From contig NZ_CP160849.1 in the NCBI RefSeq assembly GCF_040790665.1, forward strand, positions 1,261,001 through 1,325,000: a stretch of DNA of 64,000 nucleotides, read 5' to 3'. Below the pieces are notes generated by a model. It searched no databases. It saw only the letters and a program-made list of their open reading frames with translations, and was not told the DNA's origin. Positions 47,581 to 56,490 of the stretch are shown here, in pieces (positions within the stretch are counted from its first letter, which is position 1; each line of letters starts with the position of its first letter). The stretch is from Sulfitobacter pontiacus (GTDB taxonomy: Bacteria > Pseudomonadota > Alphaproteobacteria > Rhodobacterales > Rhodobacteraceae). A program made the position numbers and the translations under genes.

Positions 47581-48479
47581 CCTGGTACCCTCTGCGCGCT
47601 GTTGATCTGCCATCGGGCGGGCGTCGCTGCGCCAAAACGATTTAAAATGAAGTCATACTGTAGGGCAAAGGCCTCTCTAAAACTGTGTTTTAGGTGCTCT
47701 GGCAACATGGCGTGGCGACCAGAATTACTGCGAAGATCAGCTTTGGGTGAAATCGGCGAAATACCTAAGAACGTGCAGATATCGCGCACGGTATGAGCGT
47801 GAAAAAGGTCTTCGTAAAATACATATTTAATTCGATGTGGAGGTATCACGGCTTCCAGCTCGCTCATCGTGCGCCGATAGTTCGCCCGCTCTAACTTAGG
47901 CAGCCGTTTACTGTCGATCAGATGCTGCGCGCGCGCCTCGCAAGCCGTTTGAAAGTCAGCTACCTGGGCGGCATCCGCGCTAACGGCCATTCTGATTTGG
48001 GACCACATACGATCAATCGGATCCCTCAAAATAAAGATGAAACAACTTTCGCCAAGGCTCCCCATTTCGGAGAAGTCCTTTGCGTCCAGTATCGCATAAG
48101 CCGGGGTAATGTCGCAAATCACAGGCTGACCGCTAAATCCCTGAGTAAGATAGGAAAGATAAGCCTCGTGATGTTCAGGCGCATCCGTGTAGATGGACAA
48201 AAGGTCAGCCAATTCGCTGAGGACCCTAAGGTTGCGCCGATTCTTGGGGCCGCGTTCTGACACCAATTCCTTTGCCAAGGTTTTCACCGTGTTCATACGT
48301 AGGCCAAAGACCTGGTCAGACTTACCCGCGATCACATTGAAATAATGAAGTTCCTTATTGCGCGAAAAATGAATCTCACTGCTGGTGCGCAAGGTTTCAT
48401 AAAGCCAAGTCGTGCCGGCTTTCTGAGCCCCGATGCAATAGGCAAGCTTGGTGTTTTCCGGCAGAAGATTTAGAGCCAT
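47577..48479 (-). CDS. Sulfotransferase between kpsT and kpsM
   Basis: A 300-residue cytosolic sulfotransferase. The 5'-phosphosulfate loop is CIGAQKAGTTWLYETLR near residue 15, and the 3'-phosphate site is FILRDPIDRMWSQIR near 155. Such enzymes take sulfate from PAPS and place it on sugars or lipids. It lies 24 bases after kpsT and overlaps kpsM, so its product is made with the exporter. The likely target is the growing capsule or its lipid end; this is inference from position. Confidence 0.88.
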   Translation of the reverse strand: MALNLLPENTKLAYCIGAQKAGTTWLYETLRTSSEIHFSRNKELHYFNVIAGKSDQVFGLRMNTVKTLAKELVSERGPKNRRNLRVLSELADLLSIYTDAPEHHEAYLSYLTQGFSGQPVICDITPAYAILDAKDFSEMGSLGESCFIFILRDPIDRMWSQIRMAVSADAAQVADFQTACEARAQHLIDSKRLPKLERANYRRTMSELEAVIPPHRIKYVFYEDLFHAHTVRDICTFLGISPISPKADLRSNSGRHAMLPEHLKHSFREAFALQYDFILNRFGAATPARWQINSAQRVPG

Positions 48480-48503
48480 ACGGTACGCCTTGGGGGGAGC
48501 TGA

Positions 48504-49160
48504 TCATTTCCCCATGTTGTATTCGTGATGTGCTATCGCATCGTTAATGTCGGCAAAGTATTCTAGGTTTCCGGCCTCTAAAACAGCGCCTGCAGTGCAT
48601 AGTTCTCGTAGCATGCCGTTGGAGTGGCTTACAAATATTGCACCAGATCGGGACAGGCGGTCCATAAAAATGGAACGACTTTTCTGTTTGAACCGAGCAT
48701 CTCCGACAGCGGTGATTTCGTCAATCAGATAGGTGTCAAACTGCAGCCCCATGGAAACGCCGAAAGCCAGGCGCGACTTCATACCGGCGGAGTATGTTCG
48801 GAATGGAAGGTGAAAATGAACCCCAAGCTCTGAAAAATCGGCGACGTAATCGACCAGCGCAGACGTGTCTGCACCATAAATCCGTGCCACGAAGCGCGTG
48901 TTTTGTGCCCCCGTCATGTCGGGGTGGAACGACCCAGCAAAGCCAACTGGGAAGGATACACTGCCATCAGAGATGACCTCGCCCGATGTAGGGTCAGTTG
49001 CCCCCGCAATGATCTTGAGCAGCGTAGATTTTCCAGCGCCGTTCCGCCCTAGCAGCCCGACAGAAATACCAGTGGGAAAAATAACGTTAATATTTGAAGC
49101 GACTGTCTTCCGTCGCCCCCGCACATGATAGGATTTGGTCAAATTTCGAAAGACAATCAT
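48504..49160 (-). CDS. kpsT: Capsular polysaccharide ABC transporter ATPase, KpsT-like
   Basis: A 218-residue ATPase with Walker A (GLLGRNGAGKSTLLK), signature FRTYSAGMKSRLAFG and Walker B (TYLIDEITAVGD). The short length and the YSAGM signature, in place of LSGGQ, mark the KpsT/Wzt-without-extension type. The start at 49160 has an AGGA site; a longer frame begins inside kpsE. It starts 8 bases after the kpsE stop. Confidence 0.9.
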   Translation of the reverse strand: MIVFRNLTKSYHVRGRRKTVASNINVIFPTGISVGLLGRNGAGKSTLLKIIAGATDPTSGEVISDGSVSFPVGFAGSFHPDMTGAQNTRFVARIYGADTSALVDYVADFSELGVHFHLPFRTYSAGMKSRLAFGVSMGLQFDTYLIDEITAVGDARFKQKSRSIFMDRLSRSGAIFVSHSNGMLRELCTAGAVLEAGNLEYFADINDAIAHHEYNMGK

Positions 49161-49168
49161 CGGCGATC

Positions 49169-50500
49169 CTAGTGCCGATCTCGTAAGGAGTGCCAAACCA
49201 GCATAATGAGCGCCCACAGGGCGAAGCTAGATGCGAATGTGACGCCTAGAAGAAATGGGCGATTTGGATAAATCGAAGTCTCTGCAAGTGTCGGAGGAAT
49301 ATGCGCCGCCAAGTATTTGGATCTTTTTCGCGCCTCTGCAACCGCTGTATCAAAGGCGGCTTGGCTGGCCGTATAAGACTGTTCAGCAAATTCCAAATCG
49401 ACCTTTAGGCTTTCAAACTGCCCGAAAAGGTCCGCGAAACCAATGGTGTGCATTGCACCCTGCTTGGCGTTCAATTTTTGATGCTCCTGCGAGATACGCG
49501 CTGCTATTATGTCGCGCCTTCGTTGCGCTTGCTTCAAGCGGGGATCGGTTGGCGTGCTGGTTTGTTGAAGCATGTCGATGCTAATCAACGTTTCCGTCAT
49601 TTCTGCTTCTAAAGATGCCAATAACCCGGTCTGAATTTGAAGCGGTGTATCGGGGCTCACCAATTGGTTCCTCATGCGGAATTCGGCCAGCGTAAGCCGC
49701 GTTTTTTTGAGGCGCTGCGCAGCGCGCGCCAAGTTTTCTTCAGCATGTTGGGTAGCATCCTCGCGCGCTATCGCGGAAAGTTCATGTATCAGTTGTGCGC
49801 TTTCAGCATAGATTTCTTGGACAATGGCCCGCGCGTCTTCGGGAGCAAATGCTTGCACCTTAACCTCGATCAAACCGGTGCTACTATCGCTATACACATT
49901 GACCATGCGACCCCAGTACTTGGTCAGTTCCTCGATCGTACCAGGGGCGTGGTAGCCGAAAACCGGATCAGAGTTCGTTGCGGGGGGAGACCATATTTTT
50001 CGCAAATTCAGAGACTTATCGATTTTCTCCACTAAGTGCTGACTTTGAATGAATTGATACAGAACTTCTTCGTCCGCGGCACCGGACCCCGAGAGATTTG
50101 CAACCCCACCCAAGAGTTCGACAGGCGAGCTCATATCCTCGCTATGGACTGCAAATCCGGCGATGGAGGTATAGCGATCTGCAGCGCACTCCCAAAGGTA
50201 CCATGACACGAACAGGCTGGTTCCGAGAACGATGATGATGAAGCTGACAAAAGAAAGCCGATGACGTAGGTGAAGGCGCGCTTGTGGCACAGGCGGGACG
50301 ATCGACGCGACTGGCAGCGTCAGAATGGTCGCTTGAGAGGCGGTTTCTCGTTTTTTTTCCCGCGCCGCAACGGCCAGCGCCCTATCATGCCTTTTTTTTT
50401 CGATGCGTCGCAAAGCTTCCTCACGCTCGCGCAGTTTTTGTTGTTTGCGCGCCGCGTGCGTATGGTGCGTGGTCGTTGATTGGGCTGGATTATGGGTCAT
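49169..50500 (-). CDS. kpsE: Capsule export inner-membrane protein, KpsE-like
   Basis: A 443-residue protein anchored at both ends: helices at about 88-110 and 415-437, with a large periplasmic coiled-coil between them. KpsE proteins link KpsMT to the outer-membrane channel. Features include the LLGGVANLSGSGAADEEVLYQF motif region, long coils around 240-390 and QTSTPTDPRLKQAQRRRD. The N-terminal 80 residues form a charged Arg/Lys-rich cytosolic coil, longer than in E. coli KpsE. A GTG start at 50530 would add ten residues. Confidence 0.85.
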   Translation of the reverse strand: MTHNPAQSTTTHHTHAARKQQKLREREEALRRIEKKRHDRALAVAAREKKRETASQATILTLPVASIVPPVPQARLHLRHRLSFVSFIIIVLGTSLFVSWYLWECAADRYTSIAGFAVHSEDMSSPVELLGGVANLSGSGAADEEVLYQFIQSQHLVEKIDKSLNLRKIWSPPATNSDPVFGYHAPGTIEELTKYWGRMVNVYSDSSTGLIEVKVQAFAPEDARAIVQEIYAESAQLIHELSAIAREDATQHAEENLARAAQRLKKTRLTLAEFRMRNQLVSPDTPLQIQTGLLASLEAEMTETLISIDMLQQTSTPTDPRLKQAQRRRDIIAARISQEHQKLNAKQGAMHTIGFADLFGQFESLKVDLEFAEQSYTASQAAFDTAVAEARKRSKYLAAHIPPTLAETSIYPNRPFLLGVTFASSFALWALIMLVWHSLRDRH

Positions 50501-50591
50501 GATCTCAGTGCCTAATTCAATAGTCCTCACAGTTTATTAATTCTCGCGAAGTAGTTCAGAGAAAGTCGATTAAACTACGAAGGACTTTGGG

Positions 50592-51515
50592 ATGGCGGAA
50601 CCGCATGTTCACATTTTAATGGGGACGAAGAACGGTGGCATGTTTTTGGCAGATCAGCTGGCCTCAATCCGCGGGCAATCGCATCAGGATTGGAGCCTTT
50701 GGGTAAGCGATGACGGCTCGACCGATGGCACCTGGGAGGCGCTTGAAAATTTCAAAGCGGAAACACCGCACCATGATATTCACTTGCTCAAAGGGCCTCA
50801 GAGTGGCGTTGCCGCCAATTATTATAAATTGTTGAAAAACCAAGAGTTAGACGGGAGGTGGGTGGCGTTTTCCGATCAGGATGATATCTGGCTGCCTCAC
50901 AAACTATCCCGTGCTGTCGCGCTCGTCGGGCGGCTGGGTGGTAGATGTGTTTACAGTAGTAGAAGTTACTATGTGGACCAAACGGGGGGGCGGTTGGGAA
51001 CGTCCCCAATGCTGAACCGCCCTTATCGTTTTGGAAATGCAATCGTACAGAACGTTTTGCGCGGAAATACGATTGTGATTCCGCCTATCGTCACCAACTA
51101 TCTGCGTAGCATTGTAAGTACTACAGACGTTGCGGAAACTCCTTTTCATGATTGGTGGATGTATCAAGCGATCACAGGCGCAGGGTTTGGTATTCTTCAT
51201 GATCAGAAACCTGGGGTACTATACAGGCAACACGGTGAAAATCTTGTGGGCGCGCCTGTTCGCCATTTACGGCGCAGGGCTCTATGCATGGCGGATGGTA
51301 CGTTGGTGAATTGGATCGATACAAATGCGGCCGCGATGTACCGAATTGCTCCCGTTCTGACGGCGACCGCTCGCGAGCAATTATTGAGGTTTCTCGATTG
51401 GCGTTCCCAAAGTCACACTAAAGGTCGAGCGGCACTGACTTCGCTGGGGATCTACCGGCAAACACATGCGGGCGATCTAGCCCTGCGCGCGCTTGCACAA
51501 CTCAAACAGTTCTGA
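50592..51515 (+). CDS. Family 2 glycosyltransferase
   Basis: A 307-residue GT2 enzyme of the rhamnosyltransferase-like group: HILMGTKNGGMFLADQLASI, then WVSDDGSTDGTW and the acidic SDQDDIWLPHKL motif. It has no membrane segment and would act in the cytosol on a capsule repeat unit. It is the only plus-strand gene inside the minus-strand capsule block, diverging from kpsE with 91 bases between starts. Confidence 0.88.
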   Translation: MAEPHVHILMGTKNGGMFLADQLASIRGQSHQDWSLWVSDDGSTDGTWEALENFKAETPHHDIHLLKGPQSGVAANYYKLLKNQELDGRWVAFSDQDDIWLPHKLSRAVALVGRLGGRCVYSSRSYYVDQTGGRLGTSPMLNRPYRFGNAIVQNVLRGNTIVIPPIVTNYLRSIVSTTDVAETPFHDWWMYQAITGAGFGILHDQKPGVLYRQHGENLVGAPVRHLRRRALCMADGTLVNWIDTNAAAMYRIAPVLTATAREQLLRFLDWRSQSHTKGRAALTSLGIYRQTHAGDLALRALAQLKQF

Positions 51516-51522
51516 ACCGGCG

Positions 51523-52284
51523 TTAAATTAACATGCCCTCGTCTTTGAGGTGATTAAGTAACGCTGTGTCAGCCTCAGCAAACGCAGCCAGTCTTTCCTG
51601 TGCCGGTTTATCGTTGATCAGAGTCATTAGATCTTGCCAACGGCTTGTCTGAACCCCTTTTGGCCCAACATTGATGCGCGTTTTCACAATCGAAGGACGA
51701 CGCCCCGTTAGGTTATGAATGTCATTTTCAAGCAGATTTAAACTGCTTAAGCGATAAACTCTATCTAGTTTCCGCGCGCCGCCTATCGCTTGACCAACAA
51801 GCATATCTTTCGAGAAATGGCAGACCTCGGCCGCCCCGCGAACTTTCCCGGTGGCGAGATAGCTACAGTAAAAATTGTCGTAGTGATCCTTAATGAACTG
51901 TTGCCAAGCGGGACTTCCGCCAAAGAAATACGCGGCGGGGGAGCAATTTTTTACTTTGTACAACCCCATATGCCCAGGCGACGAAAGTAGGCTGTCCGTG
52001 AGACGTGAGGCCTTATTTCTTAAATAAAAATAGAAAGAAGCGATCCTTTCAAATGGATCGCGAAGTACCGTGAACGCAAAGGTATCTGTCTGGGTCTCAC
52101 GAAGGCGGCACCAATCTAGGTGACCCGAGTAAAGGTCATACCCGTTGGGAAATTGACCGTCTGACGAAGCTTGGTGGTGAACGCGAACAGGAGAGGTTCG
52201 AGCGCTGCCATAGATTTTAGTGAGCTCCGAGTGCACAGATTGGCCCGCGGTTTTGGGTATGTGTAAAAATGCGACTTTTTTCAC
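51523..52284 (-). CDS. Sulfotransferase family 2-like protein
   Basis: A 253-residue sulfotransferase with the PAPS loop FLHIPKTAGQSVHSELTK at residues 6-23 and FTVLRDPFERIASFYFYLRN as the 3'-phosphate site. This HIPKTAG form is seen in Golgi-type and bacterial carbohydrate sulfotransferases. It overlaps the acetyltransferase gene by ATGA and is the last gene of a three-gene run with the large glycosyltransferase. It differs in sequence type from the other sulfotransferase in the cluster. Confidence 0.88.
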   Translation of the reverse strand: MKKVAFLHIPKTAGQSVHSELTKIYGSARTSPVRVHHQASSDGQFPNGYDLYSGHLDWCRLRETQTDTFAFTVLRDPFERIASFYFYLRNKASRLTDSLLSSPGHMGLYKVKNCSPAAYFFGGSPAWQQFIKDHYDNFYCSYLATGKVRGAAEVCHFSKDMLVGQAIGGARKLDRVYRLSSLNLLENDIHNLTGRRPSIVKTRINVGPKGVQTSRWQDLMTLINDKPAQERLAAFAEADTALLNHLKDEGMLI

Positions 52285-53015
52285 TGAATGTTTTCCGATC
52301 TCAGATCCAGCGTCGGGGGGGCGAAAGGCGCGACATCTTTGAGCATTGTGTTTACCCCTCTACAAAATTCCAGCACATCCGACGGATCAAGGTGGTCCAT
52401 TTGCCACGGCGCAAACTGCCACCAGCGGCACTTTAACATGAGACTGATGAAGCTCGGCGGTAGGCGCATTCGTTTGAGAGAGGCCGGATTCCCCGCGACG
52501 ACTGCATAAGGGGCAACGTCACGGGTCACGACCGAATGCGCCCCGATTATTGCGCCGTCGCCAATGGTGACCCCGGCGGCGATATACGCCCCGTGCCCGA
52601 TCCATACATCATTTCCAATTGTAGTGATTTTTACCTTGGTGGGCGGCTTGCTGTGAGCTGTCCTATAATTGTGGTAGTGTTCGGCTGCCTCAAAACCGTC
52701 GCCAAGTTCGAATACTCGGTCCCCAAGATAGAAAGCGGGGCTTGTGGATACCCAGTCCAACGGGTGGTTTTGCCGACCTATTTGAACGGATTCGCCGAAT
52801 GAACAATATCGGCCGATACGTGCGGCAAAACAGTATCCCGAGACTTGATACGAGAACGTTCCCATCTCTAACGAGTGTTCATACTGTGTCCATTTTAGGC
52901 TCCCCGGGGCTTCGAGCACGGTATGTCTGGGCAGGTTGATCGACGTAGCACCCCGGTTCAGTACCTCGATGCCATTGTTTCGCAAAAATTTTAGGGGCAC
53001 TGAGATTTGGCTCAT
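52281..53015 (-). CDS. CatB/Vat-type O-acetyltransferase
   Basis: A 244-residue left-handed beta-helix acetyltransferase. The hexapeptide coils run ARIGRYCSFGESVQIGRQNH and later TIGNDVWIGHGAYIAAGVTI, with the catalytic His expected near NHPLDWVS or in the HYHNYR loop. The VVAGNPASLKRMR end is typical of CatB-related enzymes. It most likely O-acetylates a sugar. Start and stop both overlap neighbouring genes by ATGA, so translation is coupled on both sides. Confidence 0.88.
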   Translation of the reverse strand: MSQISVPLKFLRNNGIEVLNRGATSINLPRHTVLEAPGSLKWTQYEHSLEMGTFSYQVSGYCFAARIGRYCSFGESVQIGRQNHPLDWVSTSPAFYLGDRVFELGDGFEAAEHYHNYRTAHSKPPTKVKITTIGNDVWIGHGAYIAAGVTIGDGAIIGAHSVVTRDVAPYAVVAGNPASLKRMRLPPSFISLMLKCRWWQFAPWQMDHLDPSDVLEFCRGVNTMLKDVAPFAPPTLDLRSENIQ

Positions 53016-55510
53016 GAGGCCACCGCCCAGGTTTTGGTGATGTGATTTTTAACGTGAGACAGCAGAATATCCGCCAAATCCTGTTGGGTTGAGTAGGGAA
53101 TAGGGAAACCGTTTTCAGCTTTGGTAACTGCTTCGCCCTGAGCACCAATTGCGAACGCATGGGTGGGCAAACCGGATGTCAGAGCTTCGTGCGTGGTAAA
53201 CGAGAATGTCTCCGGCCACACGGAAGGTATTAACCAATCTGTCACGCCGTATCGGGCGGCAATTTTTCCCAGATCTGATATGGTATATCTTCCATGGATA
53301 GGCACCGAGAGGGGGAGGGGAATGGCGGGATCGAAATTCCCGACGATGACCAGACCGACACCTTGCGCATCTATCGCATCAGCCGCTCGGCTGATGATCT
53401 GTGCGCCTTTCTGGAGACCAATGTCGCCCAATACACCGATCACCGGGCGCTTTGGGCTGAGGGGCCGAGGGATACGGGGCACGGCGTCTGAAATTCTATG
53501 CGGTGTAACTTGAATTTTGTCGGCGCAGTTGGGGAATGCTGCGCGCACAATTTCTTTGCTATTTTTAGAAAATACCACGATCTCTTGGGATGCGGTCAGG
53601 AGTTTTCCCCACTCGCTTTGCCACCGAGTCATGCTTATCGGTGCACCTGTGGTTGCTGGGGCATTTAGGTGAGGCGGGGGTAGGCCATCGTACACTCCTT
53701 GATCGTTCAGAAGAGTGTAGTTGGGCGAGATTGCGAAGTAGTCATGAAAGAGAAACTCTATCACCTGTTGGCCGGTTTGGCTCAATTCTAGAATCGCACT
53801 TGGAATAGTCAGCGGATTTTGATCCCCAACCGCGCAGGAATAGATTAATCGTCGCCGTTTTATGGGGCGTAGAAGTTGTTTAACGTAGTCGAGGTTGTTG
53901 GTCCCGCCGGAGATTATTCCGTCATGGCAATGCAACTCAATTTGCCATCGCATGGCACCGCCGACCCTGATTACGACAGCGGCGCGGCCCAACGCGTGAT
54001 GTTTTGATTTCACCCGATGTTGCAGATACGATTCAGCGCCGCCACCCATACTGTGCGCGATATATATCGAGACCGGATAGGTGTCTTGTGCACCGAGCCA
54101 AGCCAATGCCAAAGCGAGCCGGGGCGATTTGAATGGGTCAGAGGTAATAAACTGCTGCACATCTCTATCGTATTTGGGATAACGTTTTGAAATAAGCGCG
54201 TTGTTTTTCGCGATGAGGCGCGTCTTCTCTTCCGATCCGAAACTTTGTCCGCCGCGATGCTCTACGAAAAGGTTAACCGCACTATAATGTTGTCCGCCCG
54301 CAGCTCTGATGCGCTGGCACCAATCGACCTCTTCGCCGTATCCCCGACCAAAACTGACATCCAATTGCGGTTCAGCTCTGAGGTATCTGGGGTTGATCGC
54401 CATGCAAAATCCCACCCCGGTCGGCGTGGCCACGCGATAGCTTTGCGGGTTAAGCTGCGCGGCGGTCACATCTATAAGATCCCCCTGTCCGGCGGCAAGT
54501 TTTTGGGGCGCACATATGAGGGGGGCGGTAAAAATTTCCGCGTCTTTGGACATTGGGGTTACAGTGGCGGCGCGTGGATATTCAACGAGGGGGCGGATAA
54601 GGCGGCTCGCCCAGTTCGCCGGGACTAAGGCGTCAGAATTCAGTAAAATAACCGTGTCGGGCCAGCGTTGTGCATAGCGCAAGCCTTTGTTTACGCTTTT
54701 TACAAACCCAAGGTTTTGATCATTCTCAAGCAGTGTCGCACGGTCATTGTGGGCCAAAGACCACGCGCGCAGCAACGGTAGAATCCGTTTATCGGTTGAG
54801 CAATCTTCGATCAGAATAATGCGCCACTGAAGATCGGTATTGTCGACGACGCGCCGCAGCGCCTCTTTCAGTAGGTCATGCGCATTGAATACCGGCAGTA
54901 TTATCGTCACCGATGCCGTTGTGACGGGAGGCGCATTGGCGCGGAATAGGTCAGGGTCAAGCTCGCGCGCATGGTGAACGGGGCATAGCCCCAGCCCCCG
55001 TTTGATCCGCGTGCGAAAAGCGGGGTCCCGTTTGACGCGCCAGCCGCCATAGGCAGGCAACTGCAGCATCAGCGCGATGACGAATTTGATTACCAATCGC
55101 GCTTGAATCCACCAAAGGTGAGGGAGTTTTAGACTTCGCGCAATTGTCCAGGTGCCATTGGGAACACGGTGAAATTCGACCCCAAACCGCCCAATTTCAT
55201 GCAAGCCTGTCGGGCCAAGCGGCGTGGTCAGGTCGAACCCGACCCGTCGCGGGCCACCATAGGCTTTGGTCACGTCGTCACGGATCAAGTCAGCTTTAGC
55301 GCTTACTTTGACGCCGTTCATATGCAGCACGATATCATCCGCGAACGTCCAGCCCGCCAGCCTCAACTTCCCGTCATTTACGGCAAATACATCAACGGCA
55401 CCCACCGTGGCACCGGACGGGTCCGTAATGTGCATTGGACGCCCCACGGCCCTTAGATGGGCGGCGATATAGCGGGCAAAGAGAGTTTTGAGCTGTTTAT
55501 ACAAAATCAA
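53012..55510 (-). CDS. Large double glycosyltransferase (GT2 plus GT4-like)
   Basis: An 832-residue protein with three parts. The first (about 25-130) is a beta-rich accessory region. The second (about 198-450) is a GT2 domain: VTIILPVFNAHDLLKEALRR, ILIEDCSTDK, LLNSDALVPANW and RGYGEEVDWCQR. The third (about 470-825) is GT-B-like: YIAHSMGGGAESYLQHR opens it, VIGVLGDIGLQKGAQIISR marks the nucleotide-binding half and SVWPETFSFTTHEALTSGLP supplies the catalytic Glu pair. It could add two sugars in succession. It begins a three-gene coupled run. Confidence 0.87.
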   Translation of the reverse strand: MILYKQLKTLFARYIAAHLRAVGRPMHITDPSGATVGAVDVFAVNDGKLRLAGWTFADDIVLHMNGVKVSAKADLIRDDVTKAYGGPRRVGFDLTTPLGPTGLHEIGRFGVEFHRVPNGTWTIARSLKLPHLWWIQARLVIKFVIALMLQLPAYGGWRVKRDPAFRTRIKRGLGLCPVHHARELDPDLFRANAPPVTTASVTIILPVFNAHDLLKEALRRVVDNTDLQWRIILIEDCSTDKRILPLLRAWSLAHNDRATLLENDQNLGFVKSVNKGLRYAQRWPDTVILLNSDALVPANWASRLIRPLVEYPRAATVTPMSKDAEIFTAPLICAPQKLAAGQGDLIDVTAAQLNPQSYRVATPTGVGFCMAINPRYLRAEPQLDVSFGRGYGEEVDWCQRIRAAGGQHYSAVNLFVEHRGGQSFGSEEKTRLIAKNNALISKRYPKYDRDVQQFITSDPFKSPRLALALAWLGAQDTYPVSIYIAHSMGGGAESYLQHRVKSKHHALGRAAVVIRVGGAMRWQIELHCHDGIISGGTNNLDYVKQLLRPIKRRRLIYSCAVGDQNPLTIPSAILELSQTGQQVIEFLFHDYFAISPNYTLLNDQGVYDGLPPPHLNAPATTGAPISMTRWQSEWGKLLTASQEIVVFSKNSKEIVRAAFPNCADKIQVTPHRISDAVPRIPRPLSPKRPVIGVLGDIGLQKGAQIISRAADAIDAQGVGLVIVGNFDPAIPLPLSVPIHGRYTISDLGKIAARYGVTDWLIPSVWPETFSFTTHEALTSGLPTHAFAIGAQGEAVTKAENGFPIPYSTQQDLADILLSHVKNHITKTWAVAS

Positions 55511-55632
55511 TCATTTCGATTCTATGTTGCGTTGATAGAGCTCTAGATCAGCACGCTCACTCTTAAGGGGAGGTTAAGTTTACTCAGCATTGCAGCAGAA
55601 TTTCTGTTCGGATTTTACGGGAGGTGACATAG

Positions 55633-56262
55633 GTGAGCAAAACGCATCTTGGCGTTTTGGTGACGGATAATGGTCAGAACAATCAGGTAGATATATCGCC
55701 AACAGCTACCTGCGCCGAAGGGGTGCAGATTAATATATACGGGCGCAATAACCACGTGGTGATCGGCGAGGGTACTGTGATCTCCGGTGGCTTGGTTGAG
55801 CTCAGGAATCACGAGAGCGCCGTCTATATTGGCGCAGATTGTCGTTTGGCGGGGTCATTTCGATGCCGCGCGCGTGATACGCATATTCGCATTGGCGATC
55901 GCACCACGATCATGATGGCTCACCTCAGTCTGCATGAAGCGGGCGCGATTACGATTGGCGAGGATTGCATGCTGTCCGGGGATATCACCATGGATGTCAG
56001 TGATATGCATTCGATCCTTGACGTAGAAACGGGGGAGCGGATTAACCCGCCCCAAGATATCGAAATCGGGGATCATGTCTGGTTGGCCCATGGTGTCAGG
56101 ATCATGAAAGGCGCACAGATAGGGCAGCATTCAGTGATCGGTAGCCGTTCCATGGTTCTTGGGGTGATCCCCGCACATAGCTTGGCTGTGGGCGCGCCGG
56201 CGCGTGTTATGCGCGCTGGTATCACCTGGGATCGCCGACGGCTAAGTCCCAAAGATCAATAA
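55633..56262 (+). CDS. Hexapeptide-repeat acyltransferase
   Basis: A 209-residue left-handed beta-helix acyltransferase with a GTG start behind a very strong GGGAGGTGA site. Hexapeptide turns include VVIGEGTVISGGLVEL, ITIGEDCMLSGDITM and IEIGDHVWLAHGVRIMKGAQ, and the end AHSLAVGAPARVMR is usual for the group. It resembles maltose/galactoside acetyltransferases and capsule acetyltransferases. It diverges from the large glycosyltransferase gene (122 bases apart) and closes the glycan cluster. Confidence 0.87.
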   Translation: MSKTHLGVLVTDNGQNNQVDISPTATCAEGVQINIYGRNNHVVIGEGTVISGGLVELRNHESAVYIGADCRLAGSFRCRARDTHIRIGDRTTIMMAHLSLHEAGAITIGEDCMLSGDITMDVSDMHSILDVETGERINPPQDIEIGDHVWLAHGVRIMKGAQIGQHSVIGSRSMVLGVIPAHSLAVGAPARVMRAGITWDRRRLSPKDQ

Positions 56263-56357
56263 GTATTGGGTCCCTGTGCGGTGCCGTTGGTGATTTACAC
56301 TATCGAAAGAGGAGATACGTGATGGCAATACCATGGGGATTGCGGATAGATTTTGCT

Positions 56358-56386
56358 TTGCTCATCCCACGCAAACTAGCTATGAG
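56358..56386 (+). promoter_or_regulatory. Probable promoter of tRNA-Arg
   Basis: TTGCTC (56358-56363), 17 bases, TATGAG (56381-56386), ending 11 bases before the tRNA. Confidence 0.55.
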
Positions 56387-56397
56387 ATGACCTGAGT

Positions 56398-56474
56398 GGT
56401 CCCGTAGCTCAACTGGATAGAGCACCTGACTTCTAATCAGGATGTTGGGGGTTCGAGTCCTCCCGGGATCGCCA
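56398..56474 (+). tRNA. tRNA-Arg (anticodon TCT)
   Basis: A 77-base cloverleaf with the CCA end encoded. The acceptor stem is GGTCCCG / CGGGATC with one G-T pair, the D-arm has AGCTCAACTGGATAGAGC, the anticodon stem-loop CCTGACTTCTAATCAGG carries TCT, and the T-arm GGGGGTTCGAGTCCTCC is standard. It reads AGA codons. It sits between the glycan cluster and selD with a good promoter before it. Confidence 0.96.
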
Positions 56475-56490
56475 GACGCACCGTGTTTGC

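Noticed and set aside
56322..56390. A 22-codon frame (MAIPWGLRIDFALL...) with an AGAGGAG site before the tRNA
   Set aside because: Too short and it overlaps the tRNA promoter, whose -35 and -10 explain the sequence. Kept only as a note.
56398..56474. tRNA-Arg as an integration site for the glycan cluster
   Set aside because: A mobile element would normally sit at the tRNA 3' end, which here faces selD. I saw no repeat of the tRNA 3' end elsewhere in the window and no integrase.
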